From Alphaproteobacteria bacterium (lineage in GTDB: Bacteria > Pseudomonadota > Alphaproteobacteria > Caulobacterales > Caulobacteraceae), in contig JAHJME010000038.1 of assembly GCA_018821435.1 (NCBI GenBank), positions 1-37,899 on the forward strand: DNA of 37,899 nucleotides, read 5' to 3'. Of this stretch, positions 23,398 to 30,866 are shown in pieces. The notes beneath the pieces were generated by a model. That model worked only from the letters and a program-made list of their open reading frames with translations. It searched no databases and was not told where the DNA came from. The translations under genes were made by a program, and so were the position numbers. Position 1 is the stretch's first letter; each line of letters starts with the position of its first letter.

Positions 23398-25602
23398 ATG
23401 ACCAAAGTGAACACGCCCCAGAAGGTGGCGATCCTTGGCGGCGGTATGGGTGGTCTCACCACCGCCTTCCAGCTCACCAGCCAGCCCGGCTGGCAGGAAC
23501 GCTTCGACATCACGGTCTATCAGCTCGGCTGGCGCCTGGGCGGCAAGTGCGCCTCCTCGCGCGGCGACAACGAGCGGATCGAGGAGCACGGCATCCACGG
23601 CTTCATGGGCAGCTACTTCAACGCCCTGCCGATGATGTCCGACGTCTACGCCGAGCTGAACCGCGAGCCCGGCCAGCCGCTGGCGACCTTCCAGGAAGCG
23701 TTCCTGGGCTCCAACTTCACCATGCTGTGGGAGTGGCAGGACGGGCATCTGAAGGCCTGGCCGGTCCGCGCCCCCTCCAACGACATCCCGCCCACGGACG
23801 GGTCCTCGTACAAGGGCGTTCAGACCGCCATCATCGCGATCATCAATGAGGTCGAGCAGATGCTCACCTCGACGCCGGGCATCCCGAAGATCGTCGACGT
23901 CTGCATCGCCGACCTGCTCGACAAGGCCAAGCAGCAGGTCGAGACCATTCCGCTGTCCGAGGGACCGAACCACCCGCTGGTCGCTGAGATCGAAGGCGCG
24001 CGCACGTTCATCACCGGCGTGGTCGAGACCATCGACAAGCTCGCCCCGAAGCTGGCCGAGCATGCCAACACCCTGCGCCAGGCCCTGCTGACCCTGGACT
24101 TCTATGCCGCGCTGATCGTCGGCGCCCTGACCGACAACGTCGAGGTCAACGGCTACGACATCCTCGATCCCGAGAACTGGAGCGACTGGCTGACCCGCCA
24201 CGGCATCAACGCCGCGACCCTGCAGTCGCCGGTGGTCATGACCACGGTCAACATCTGCTACCAGAGCCCCAACGGCGACACGAGCCGCGCCGCGCGCATG
24301 GCCGCGGGCTGCTTCCTCGACTGGACGCTGCGGTCCTGCGCCTACATGGGCTCGGTCATCTGGAGCTTCGCCGCCGGCACCGGCGAGACCGTCGTGGCCC
24401 CGATGTACGAGGTGCTGAAGCGCCGCGGCGTGAAGTTCGAGTTCTTCCGCAAGGTCGAAAACCTGCGTCTCTCCGACGACCGCAAGCGCGTCAGCGCCAT
24501 CGAGATGACCATCCAGGCCACGCTGAAGGACCCTGAGGCCGGCTATCATCCGCTGATCGACGTGAAGGGCCTGCCGTCCTGGCCCGCCAAGCCGCACTAC
24601 GAGCAGCTGGTCGAGGGCGAGTACCTGCGCGCCACCGACATCGACCTGGAGTCCTACTGGAACGGCTGGCCGAACGCGGCCTTCCCGCACCTGATGGAGC
24701 CCCACATCCTGCGCGAGGGCCACGAGTACGACCAGATCGTCTTCGCCATTGCGCTCGGCGCCATTCCCTATCTCTGCAAGGAGCTGCTGGAGGAAAAGCA
24801 GGCCTGGCGCGACATGGTCGCCAAGATCCCGGCCCTGCAGACCCAGGCCATGCAGCTCTGGTTCTCCAAGGACATGTACGAGCTGGGCTGGTCCGAGCCG
24901 CTGGACCCGGCCAAGAACGAGCTGGCCCTCAGCGCCACCTACTTCTGCCCGCCGAACGGCAACGCCGAATTCCACGACCTGCTCAAGTGGGAGTGCTGGC
25001 CCAAGAACAACCAGCCCAAGGCGCTCTGGTACTTCTGCGGCCTGATGCCGGACTACGAGGCCCCGCCGCCGTTCAGCGACACGGACTATCCGCGCCGCAT
25101 GTCCGAGCGGGTGAAGACCCAGTGCATCCAGTATCTGCAGACCTCCATCGGCACGATGCTGCCCAACGCCACCGTCCGGGCGAACAACCCGGCCGGCGAC
25201 CCGAACGGCCTGGACTTCGACCTGCTGGTCGACACCCAGAACGGCGCGGCCCAGGGCGTCCAGCGCTTCGACAGCCAGTTCTGGCGGGCCAACATCGACC
25301 CCACCGAGCGCTACGTCACCTCGCCCCCCGGCAGCATCGATTGCCGGATGGAGGCCTGGGGTTCGGGCTTCGAGAACCTGACCCTGGCCGGCGACTGGAT
25401 CTACACCGGCCTCAACGTGGGCAGCTTCGAAGGCGCCACCATGAGCGGCAAGCTGGCGTCCTATGCGCTCAGCGCCGCCCCGGCGCTGACCACGATCATC
25501 GGCTATCCGGTCGTGCCCCGGCCCCAGGTCTCGGTCGACCGCCCGCACTATCCGCCGCCGGTTCCGGCGGTGGCGAAGCCCGGCCTGCGGCTCGTCGGCT
25601 AG
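23398..25602 (+). CDS. Large FAD/NAD(P)-binding oxidoreductase, amine-oxidase/phytoene-desaturase-like
   Basis: A 734-residue protein. It opens with a Rossmann dinucleotide-binding motif VAILGGGMGGLTTAFQL, followed by a strand ending ITVYQLGWRLGGKCAS and EEHGIHGFMGSY, as in the flavin amine oxidase/carotenoid desaturase group. The C-terminal FAD-closing motif is LTLAGDWIYTGLNVGSFEGATMSGKLAS. Between them lies an unusually long middle region with a helix-rich insertion at about residues 130-260, making the protein some 200 residues longer than ordinary phytoene desaturases. There is no signal peptide. The substrate is unknown: a carotenoid, polyene or other hydrophobic compound is possible. 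The ATG at 23398 is the clear start. The gene lies 46 bp after the winged-helix/TPR regulator and ends at a strong terminator. Confidence 0.8.
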   Translation: MTKVNTPQKVAILGGGMGGLTTAFQLTSQPGWQERFDITVYQLGWRLGGKCASSRGDNERIEEHGIHGFMGSYFNALPMMSDVYAELNREPGQPLATFQEAFLGSNFTMLWEWQDGHLKAWPVRAPSNDIPPTDGSSYKGVQTAIIAIINEVEQMLTSTPGIPKIVDVCIADLLDKAKQQVETIPLSEGPNHPLVAEIEGARTFITGVVETIDKLAPKLAEHANTLRQALLTLDFYAALIVGALTDNVEVNGYDILDPENWSDWLTRHGINAATLQSPVVMTTVNICYQSPNGDTSRAARMAAGCFLDWTLRSCAYMGSVIWSFAAGTGETVVAPMYEVLKRRGVKFEFFRKVENLRLSDDRKRVSAIEMTIQATLKDPEAGYHPLIDVKGLPSWPAKPHYEQLVEGEYLRATDIDLESYWNGWPNAAFPHLMEPHILREGHEYDQIVFAIALGAIPYLCKELLEEKQAWRDMVAKIPALQTQAMQLWFSKDMYELGWSEPLDPAKNELALSATYFCPPNGNAEFHDLLKWECWPKNNQPKALWYFCGLMPDYEAPPPFSDTDYPRRMSERVKTQCIQYLQTSIGTMLPNATVRANNPAGDPNGLDFDLLVDTQNGAAQGVQRFDSQFWRANIDPTERYVTSPPGSIDCRMEAWGSGFENLTLAGDWIYTGLNVGSFEGATMSGKLASYALSAAPALTTIIGYPVVPRPQVSVDRPHYPPPVPAVAKPGLRLVG

Positions 25603-25628
25603 AGTCCGGGGGATCTCTGTTCGCAACG

Positions 25629-25660
25629 GGGCGCGCGGCGACATTCGTCGCGCGCCCTTT
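25629..25660 (+). terminator. Rho-independent terminator after the FAD oxidoreductase gene
   Basis: A 13-bp stem with one G-T wobble (25629-25641 with 25645-25657, 3-nt loop) is followed by TTT. It lies 27 bp after the stop codon and ends the transcript that includes the oxidoreductase gene. Confidence 0.85.
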
Positions 25661-25735
25661 CCATTGGTCGTTGACGCCGTGGCTCCGGCGGACCCGGCCC
25701 GTTAGGCGGAGCGACCCAAAGAACAGAAGAGCCTC

Positions 25736-26356
25736 ATGAAAATTCTCAACCTCCTGGCGGCGGCCGCCGTCACCCTCTCCGTCCCGACCCTGGCCCAGGC
25801 CAAGACCGGCGTCACCTTCCTGATCGTCGGCGATACGCTGACCTCGCCGTTCTCGTTCACCAACACGTCCGACGAGGGCGAGAAGATCGTCGGTTTCGGC
25901 TTCGACCTCAGCACCCTGACCGACGCCAACTACGTCTTCGACACGGAAGGCGGCGGCTCCACGCCGTTCACCCCCGTGAACGGCACGGCCGCCAAGACCG
26001 GCCTGGTGGCGATGCCCAACATCCCGGACATGGCCAAGGCCTTCTCGATCGCCTTCTTCGACTTCGATCCGGGCGAGACGTTCTCGTACAACATCGACGT
26101 CGACATCAACGCCGGCGGCTCCATCAGCGGCAGCCGCCTGATCGGCGCCAAGGTCTACTTCGACTTCGACAACGGCACCCGCTCCGAGGGCTTCCTCCGC
26201 GCCGTGCCGGGCCGCCCCACCGCCTCGACCTTCGTCACCGAACGGGTCATCGAGACGGGCGTGCCGGAACCGGCGACGTGGGCCCTGATGATCGCCGGCT
26301 TCGGCCTGGCCGGCTCGGCCGTCCGCCGCGCCCGGTCGCGCGCGCTCGCGGTCTAG
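25736..26356 (+). CDS. PEP-CTERM (PEPxxWA) sorting-domain exported protein
   Basis: A 206-residue exported protein. The N-terminus is a Sec signal peptide (MKILNLLAAAAVTLSVPTLAQA). The middle is a beta-rich, Thr/Gly/Asp-rich domain with no recognised family. The C-terminus has the tripartite sorting signal: VPEPATWALMIAGFGLAG, a short hydrophobic helix, then an Arg cluster (RRARSR). This is the PEPxxWA variant common in Caulobacterales and sphingomonads. In PEP-CTERM systems an exosortase cleaves such tails; no exosortase is encoded in this window. Terminators or terminator-like hairpins lie on both sides, so it is probably a single-gene unit. A surface or matrix role is likely but unproven. 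Confidence 0.88.
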   Translation: MKILNLLAAAAVTLSVPTLAQAKTGVTFLIVGDTLTSPFSFTNTSDEGEKIVGFGFDLSTLTDANYVFDTEGGGSTPFTPVNGTAAKTGLVAMPNIPDMAKAFSIAFFDFDPGETFSYNIDVDINAGGSISGSRLIGAKVYFDFDNGTRSEGFLRAVPGRPTASTFVTERVIETGVPEPATWALMIAGFGLAGSAVRRARSRALAV

Positions 26357-26368
26357 CGAAACGGGAAG

Positions 26369-26396
26369 GGGCGCGGCCTACGCTTAGGTCGCGCCC
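26369..26396 (+). terminator. Terminator-like hairpin after the PEP-CTERM gene
   Basis: GGGCGCGGCCTA and TAGGTCGCGCCC pair over 12 bp with one G-T wobble and a CGCT loop, 12 bp after the stop. There is no T-run, so termination may be partial. Confidence 0.5.
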
Positions 26397-26497
26397 GCCC
26401 TGCGTCTCCCACGCTCAAGCTTTACGGCCCATTCACCCTGGCGTTGGCATGGTCGCCATGCGTGTGCAACTTCTCGCCACGCGTGTGGAGGACGTCG

Positions 26498-27682
26498 ATG
26501 ACCGGGGTCGAAGTCGTGCTGGCGGTCAATATCGCAGTCGGCAGCCTGTTCGCCGCCGGCTATGCGATCATCGCCGTCAACGCCTCGCAGCGCGCCGCCC
26601 TGTGGTTCGCCCTCAGCTACGTGATCGGCATGGTGACCTCGATCACCGACCTGATCGGCGGCGTCATGGGCGCGTCCCGGATCACCGACGTCATCAGCTA
26701 CATCGCCTTCCTGGTGGCCTCGCTCTCGATCAGCGCCTCGCTCGCCATCTTCCACCAGCGCCGGCCGCCCTGGCTGGCCATCGCCGCGATCTTCGCGTTC
26801 GGCCTGGGGATGCGCGCCTGGATCTGGAACATGGAGCGCGACACGCTGACCTACGGGTTCGCCTATCAGTCCTGCTACGTGCTGGCCTCGCTACTGGCCG
26901 CCCGCACCACGCTCTCCATCGACCGGCGCGGGTCCCTGCACCTGGCCCTGGCCGCCGTCTTCTTCGTGCTCTCGGCGCACTTCCTGCTGAAGCCGTTCGC
27001 GGCGATGACGCTGGGCTCCGGCAGCACCTTCGCCGACTACACCAAGACCACCTACGCCATGATCTCCCAGTCCAGCTCGGGAATGCTGCTGGTGGCCGCC
27101 GGCCTGCTCCTGCTGCTGATCGTGGCGCAGAAGGCGATCACCGAGTCCCAGCACGCCTCCGAGACCGATCCGCTGTCAGGCCTCGCCAACCGTCGCGGGT
27201 TCGACCGCCAGGCCGACGCCGCCTTCGCCCGCGCCCGGCGCACCGGCCTGCCCCTGGCCGTGGTGATGTTCGACCTGGATCACTTCAAGCGCGTCAACGA
27301 CACCTTCGGCCACGCGACCGGTGATGGCGTGATCGCCGCCTTCGCCGCCACCCTGCGCGCCACCGCGCCCGGCGCCGCGGTCACCGCCCGCCAGGGCGGC
27401 GAGGAGTTCGTCATGCTGATCGAGGGCGCCACCGCCGAGACCGCCTGGCTCGCCGCCGAGGCCATCCGCATCCGCACCGCCGCCGGCCTGGGCGCCGACC
27501 TGCCCGCCATGACCGTCAGCGCCGGCGTCGCCCAGCTGCGCGCGCGCGAAAGCCTCTCCGACCTGCTGCGCCGCGCCGACCAGGCTGCCTACCAGGCCAA
27601 GACCGCCGGCCGCGACCGCATCGGCCTGGCCCCCGAAGACCCCGCCGCCACCGCCGCGCCCGAGCTCCGCCTGGTCGGCTAG
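26498..27682 (+). CDS. Membrane-bound diguanylate cyclase (GGDEF)
   Basis: A 394-residue protein from the ATG at 26498, which has GGAGGA 4-10 nt upstream; an in-frame start at 26444 lacks this. About seven hydrophobic segments fill residues 1-205 (VEVVLAVNIAVGSLFAAGYAI onward), an undefined membrane sensor region. The GGDEF domain follows: TDPLSGLANRRGFDRQ, VMFDLDHFKRVNDTFGH and RQGGEEFVMLI, so the active site is intact. No RxxD product-inhibition site stands at the usual position. It should make c-di-GMP from GTP in response to a membrane signal. It is the second c-di-GMP enzyme in the window, alongside the soluble GGDEF-EAL protein. The C-terminal tail is Pro/Ala-rich. Confidence 0.92.
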   Translation: MTGVEVVLAVNIAVGSLFAAGYAIIAVNASQRAALWFALSYVIGMVTSITDLIGGVMGASRITDVISYIAFLVASLSISASLAIFHQRRPPWLAIAAIFAFGLGMRAWIWNMERDTLTYGFAYQSCYVLASLLAARTTLSIDRRGSLHLALAAVFFVLSAHFLLKPFAAMTLGSGSTFADYTKTTYAMISQSSSGMLLVAAGLLLLLIVAQKAITESQHASETDPLSGLANRRGFDRQADAAFARARRTGLPLAVVMFDLDHFKRVNDTFGHATGDGVIAAFAATLRATAPGAAVTARQGGEEFVMLIEGATAETAWLAAEAIRIRTAAGLGADLPAMTVSAGVAQLRARESLSDLLRRADQAAYQAKTAGRDRIGLAPEDPAATAAPELRLVG

Positions 27683-27716
27683 CCCCCCAAAGCCCCCCGC
27701 AACCCGCCACCCCGCC

Positions 27717-28103
27717 TCAGTGCCCGCCTTCCACCCAGGGCACCCCCGCCGCCACGAACGCCTCGGCCAGCGCCGCCTCCAGCTCGGCCGCCTCCCAGCG
27801 CCGCATGGGGTTCAGGTGGTCCACCAGGTCGGGCATCAGCCGCACCCCGAACCGCCGCGCCGCCCTGCTCGCCTTGTAGCCCGCCTTGTGCTGGTCGAAC
27901 CGCAGGTCGGGATCGCGCGACGTCTGCCCCACGTACGCCCCCCAAGGCTCCGGCCGCCGCACATCGTGCAGCAGGATCACGTACACAGAGTGCCCGGCCC
28001 CCCGCGCCCCCAGCGTGGTCGCCCGCAGCCCCAGCGCCGCCCGCCGCGCCGCGCCCCACCAGTCCGGCCGGAACGGCTTCTTCTCCACCACCACCACCGC
28101 CAT
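27717..28103 (-). CDS. GIY-YIG-like nuclease-fold protein
   Basis: A 128-residue protein. The segment HSVYVILLHDV, then GAYVGQTSRDPDLRFDQHKAGYKASR matches the layout of the GIY-YIG fold: VYV for the GIY strand, YVGQT for the YIG strand, Arg at the start of the helix (LRFDQH) and a His/Lys-rich turn. The C-terminal half is helical and acidic (EAAELEAALAEAFVAAGVP). Whether it cuts DNA or only keeps the fold is unknown; the catalytic Glu late in the domain is not certain. It converges on the GGDEF gene (34 bp apart) and is divergent from a repeat-filled gap in front of an HNH endonuclease. Confidence 0.6.
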   Translation of the reverse strand: MAVVVVEKKPFRPDWWGAARRAALGLRATTLGARGAGHSVYVILLHDVRRPEPWGAYVGQTSRDPDLRFDQHKAGYKASRAARRFGVRLMPDLVDHLNPMRRWEAAELEAALAEAFVAAGVPWVEGGH

Positions 28104-28682
28104 CCCGCCAAGCTAGAGCCTCGCCCCGGCCCCCGCCAAGCGCCCGCGACGCCGAGCGGGGGGACTACGACCTGAAGCCTCGCCCCCCAACCTCTGAACA
28201 TCGCCCCTCTCCCAGGCGCGGCAGCGCCGTGGGAGAGGTCGGGAGAGGGCGGCGCAGACCCATGGACCAGCGCTCCGTTTGGATCGAGGTCCCGCAGAGA
28301 AAGGGTCGTTCCAAAGCTCGGCCGAGATCGCCCGCGCGTGACGCCACGATGCGTTCGGGTCCAAGCCCGCGGCCGCTCCAACGCCGCGCCGCCCTCACCC
28401 AGCCTCTCCCACGGCGCTGCCGCGCCTGGGAGAGGAGCACCAGGCCAACCGCCCAACGCCTACGCCGGAAGTGGTCCGCGCCCGAGCGGACCCACCCCAC
28501 CCTGGATCTCATGGCAGCCCCTTAAGCCGGCCGGCCTCGGCGGGTCAGGGACCGGCGCCAGCCGGCCGCCGCGCGGCGCGCCAGCGTCCTTGACGCGCCG
28601 AGGCCGGCCGGCTCGCCTCAAGCGAGAGATCAATCCCCATCGCCCGGTTGACGCGACCGCCCCACAAAGCTCCACTGTGAGA
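28104..28682. other. 579-bp gap with palindromic repeats
   Basis: This gap between the GIY-YIG-like gene and the HNH endonuclease gene contains the paired palindromic repeats described separately. It also contains a short GC-rich inverted pair around 28525-28620 (GCCGGCCGGCCTCGGCG with GCGCCGAGGCCGGCCGGC). No coding region is supported, although frames are open because of the high GC content. Confidence 0.55.
28206..28435. repeat. REPIN-like inverted pair of 33-bp palindromic repeats
   Basis: The 33 bases at 28206-28238 are the exact reverse complement of 28403-28435, and each copy is itself a hairpin (CCTCTCCCA with TGGGAGAGG around GGCGC/GCGCC). Similarity extends inward another 15-17 bases (GAGGGCGGCGC on the left and GCGCCGCCCTC on the right), giving arms of about 50 bases. 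The 100-plus bases between are not repeated. The layout, a hairpin followed by a G-rich GAGGG box, parallels the element at 102-256, but the sequence differs, so it is another subfamily. Confidence 0.8.
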
Positions 28683-29624
28683 ATGAAGGCGGTCTTCGAT
28701 ACCAAGCCGAACTCCGGCTACGACGACGAAATCGTCCGCCGCTACCACTTCCCGACCCAGCGCAACTACATGGACGCCGCCCGCGCCGCCGTCGGCGACT
28801 GGATCGTCTACCGCGAGCCCCAGCGCAATCGCGGTCGCCGCGCCTACATCGCCGTCGCGCGCGTCCTGAGCATCGAGCCCGACCCGCTGCGCGCCAACCA
28901 CGCCTACGCGGTCATCGGCGACTACCTGCCCTTCGACCGCCCCGTCCCCTTCGCGGGCCCTGCGGACGGCGGCGGCTATTGGGAAACCCCGCTCCGCGCT
29001 GTCGAAGACCCCAGCCGGGTCGGCGCGACCCTCCAGGGCAAGGCCATGCGCCCGCTCGCCGACGCCGACTTCGCCGCCATCGTCTCCGCCGGACTTGCCG
29101 AGACCCTGGCCCCCGACAACGCCATCCGCCTGGGCCTGACCGACCTCGCCGCTGGCATGGCGGAGGCAGCTCGCCCCTTCGACCACACAGGCGCTGCGCC
29201 CGGTCTCGACCAGGTGCGCCGCGTCGAACAGATGCTGGTGAACCGCAAAATCCGCGACGCCAACTTCCGCCGCCAGGTCTGCGAGGCCTACGACGACCGC
29301 TGCGCCGTCACCGGCCTCCGCATCATCAACGGCGGCGGCCGCTCAGAAGTCCAGGCCGCCCACATCTGGGGCGTGGGCCAAGGCGGCCCCGACGTCGTCC
29401 AGAACGGCCTCGCCCTCTCGGGCACGGTCCACTGGCTCTTCGACCGCCACCTGATCTCACTGAACGAGGATTACGGCCTGCTCGTCTCCCACAACAAGGT
29501 CCCGGCCGAGCTCCGCATCCTCTTCGAACGCCAGCTCCAGCGCATTCACCTGCCGACTGACGAGCGCTTGTGGCCGCACCCGACCTATGTGGAGAAGCAC
29601 CGCGAGGGGTTCATGGCGGCGTGA
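28683..29624 (+). CDS. HNH endonuclease (putative restriction-type)
   Basis: A 313-residue protein from the ATG at 28683 (a GTG two codons upstream is possible). The C-terminal third is an HNH nuclease of the restriction-associated HNH_2 type: CEAYDDRCAVTGLRI, EVQAAHIWGVGQGG, VQNGLALSGTVHWLFDRHLISL. The first His and Asn/His pairs of the beta-beta-alpha-metal motif are evident. The N-terminal 120 residues (GDWIVYREPQRNRGRRAYIAVARVLSIEP) look like a beta-barrel nucleic-acid-binding module of the PUA/EVE sort, which could read modified bases (inference). No methyltransferase is encoded next to it, so it may be a modification-dependent or orphan nuclease. GC content is high like the chromosome. 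Confidence 0.82.
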   Translation: MKAVFDTKPNSGYDDEIVRRYHFPTQRNYMDAARAAVGDWIVYREPQRNRGRRAYIAVARVLSIEPDPLRANHAYAVIGDYLPFDRPVPFAGPADGGGYWETPLRAVEDPSRVGATLQGKAMRPLADADFAAIVSAGLAETLAPDNAIRLGLTDLAAGMAEAARPFDHTGAAPGLDQVRRVEQMLVNRKIRDANFRRQVCEAYDDRCAVTGLRIINGGGRSEVQAAHIWGVGQGGPDVVQNGLALSGTVHWLFDRHLISLNEDYGLLVSHNKVPAELRILFERQLQRIHLPTDERLWPHPTYVEKHREGFMAA

Positions 29625-29664
29625 GGGAGCGTTTTGGCCAATGTTCGCCGTGGGTCACTAGGAC

Positions 29665-30738
29665 GTGACGGTCGCCGCCGCATACTCGCTAGATGGCCGC
29701 CCAGTACTGTTCGCAGATATGATGCTCACGGCTCCGAAGCAACCTCGCCAGAGCGGGCGGCTCAGCCCTACGCAACCTTATGCCGAAACGGTCCTCGGAG
29801 ACATCGGACTCGTCAGCGCGGGGTCGACCCGCAAAGCCCTGATTGTCAACGAGCGGCTCGCCGTTGCTTGGTGCGGAGACTTCGCATCGGCGAAGCGAGT
29901 GATTGCGCGATTGAGGCTGATCTTCGGCGAAGAAACAGCCAACCTAGAGAGCCTGCAGCAAGAACTGTCCTTCCTCGACGAATTTTCACCTGAGACGTCT
30001 TGCCGGGTCGTGGGTTGGCTCGTGGATGACGGCCCAAGATGTTTTCGCTGGGACAGTCGCTCACCATCGAGGTTGGAGACCGGCCCGGAGTTCGTGGAAG
30101 GAAGCGGCGCGTCCCTTTTCCTCACCATGGTCAACGAGCCAATGACGCGTGGCGTATCGGAAGAAGGCACATCCCTGGATCGGGTACAGTACGCGCTTGC
30201 AGCTCGGATCGCGGCCAGCTTGCGTCGCGATTGGCGAGACAGCGCAACAACACTCAATGGCTTCGGCTATTGGTACGAAGCCATATTCTTGGATGACGGC
30301 GGTCGCTTCCGATATGTCGATAACCTCGTGTTTTCAGCCTGGATGGTAGACTTCGACACCGGCGGAAAGGTCTTGCTGATTGCGCCGCCCACTATCGTCG
30401 TTCAGGCGCGGAGCAACGAGCGGTTCGCGGTAGTGCAAACCACCTGGATCGACAACCGAGGAAGCGCAACCGACACATACGTGGACGTTGTGGGCGATGG
30501 CACCGACCCGCTCGACGACATCGATCCGCGCAAGCAGGTGATCCGAGCGGAACCAGACCAACTGTGCTGGGCGTTCATCGTAGCCATCGGAGATCGCCGC
30601 GGCGAGGTTACCCTGGTGACGGAGCGAGGCGGCTCCTTCGGTAGGTTCATCATGGACGGCAAGATGCGGATCGAGTTCAGGCCGCAGGAGCTCTTCGACC
30701 TTTTCCAATCGGCGTTAGATGAACTCCCAGCGGCCTAA
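29665..30738 (+). CDS. Putative proteasome-like Ntn-hydrolase (unrecognised family)
   Basis: A 357-residue protein of clearly lower GC (about 50-58% by sampled lines against about 70-75% for neighbours). The GTG at 29665 directly follows an in-frame TAG and is the first possible start; it has only a closely spaced AGGA. It gives Met-Thr-Val-Ala-Ala. Removal of Met would leave Thr1, and Asp then falls at position 17 of VAAAYSLDGRPVLFADMM, as in proteasome beta subunits and HslV. Further matches in order are a Lys before LIVNERLAVAWCGD (Lys33 analogue, after a 20-odd-residue insertion), RVVGWLVDDG, GSG at residues 146-148 (Ser129 region), and RDSATT...GFGYWYEAIFLDDGG (Asp166/Ser169 region). Residues beyond about 225 form an extra C-terminal domain. 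Its substrate and partners are unknown; it follows an HNH endonuclease gene by 40 bp. Confidence 0.65.
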   Translation: MTVAAAYSLDGRPVLFADMMLTAPKQPRQSGRLSPTQPYAETVLGDIGLVSAGSTRKALIVNERLAVAWCGDFASAKRVIARLRLIFGEETANLESLQQELSFLDEFSPETSCRVVGWLVDDGPRCFRWDSRSPSRLETGPEFVEGSGASLFLTMVNEPMTRGVSEEGTSLDRVQYALAARIAASLRRDWRDSATTLNGFGYWYEAIFLDDGGRFRYVDNLVFSAWMVDFDTGGKVLLIAPPTIVVQARSNERFAVVQTTWIDNRGSATDTYVDVVGDGTDPLDDIDPRKQVIRAEPDQLCWAFIVAIGDRRGEVTLVTERGGSFGRFIMDGKMRIEFRPQELFDLFQSALDELPAA

Positions 30739-30866
30739 TGCCGGCCCTACACGTCGGACGGAAATAGCGTAAGCGGCATTCGGAGTTTATCTGCTTCGCA
30801 TTGCGCGAGAGATCGACACCTGGTCGGCGTCACGTCGGACGCTCAGATAAGGGTGCTGAAGCGCCC

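Noticed and set aside
30750..30841. Direct repeat CACGTCGGACG at 30750-30760 and 30831-30841 as attachment sites of the AT-rich island.
   Set aside because: Both copies lie on the same side of the island, 81 bp apart, with no copy at the other edge, so they cannot be its ends.
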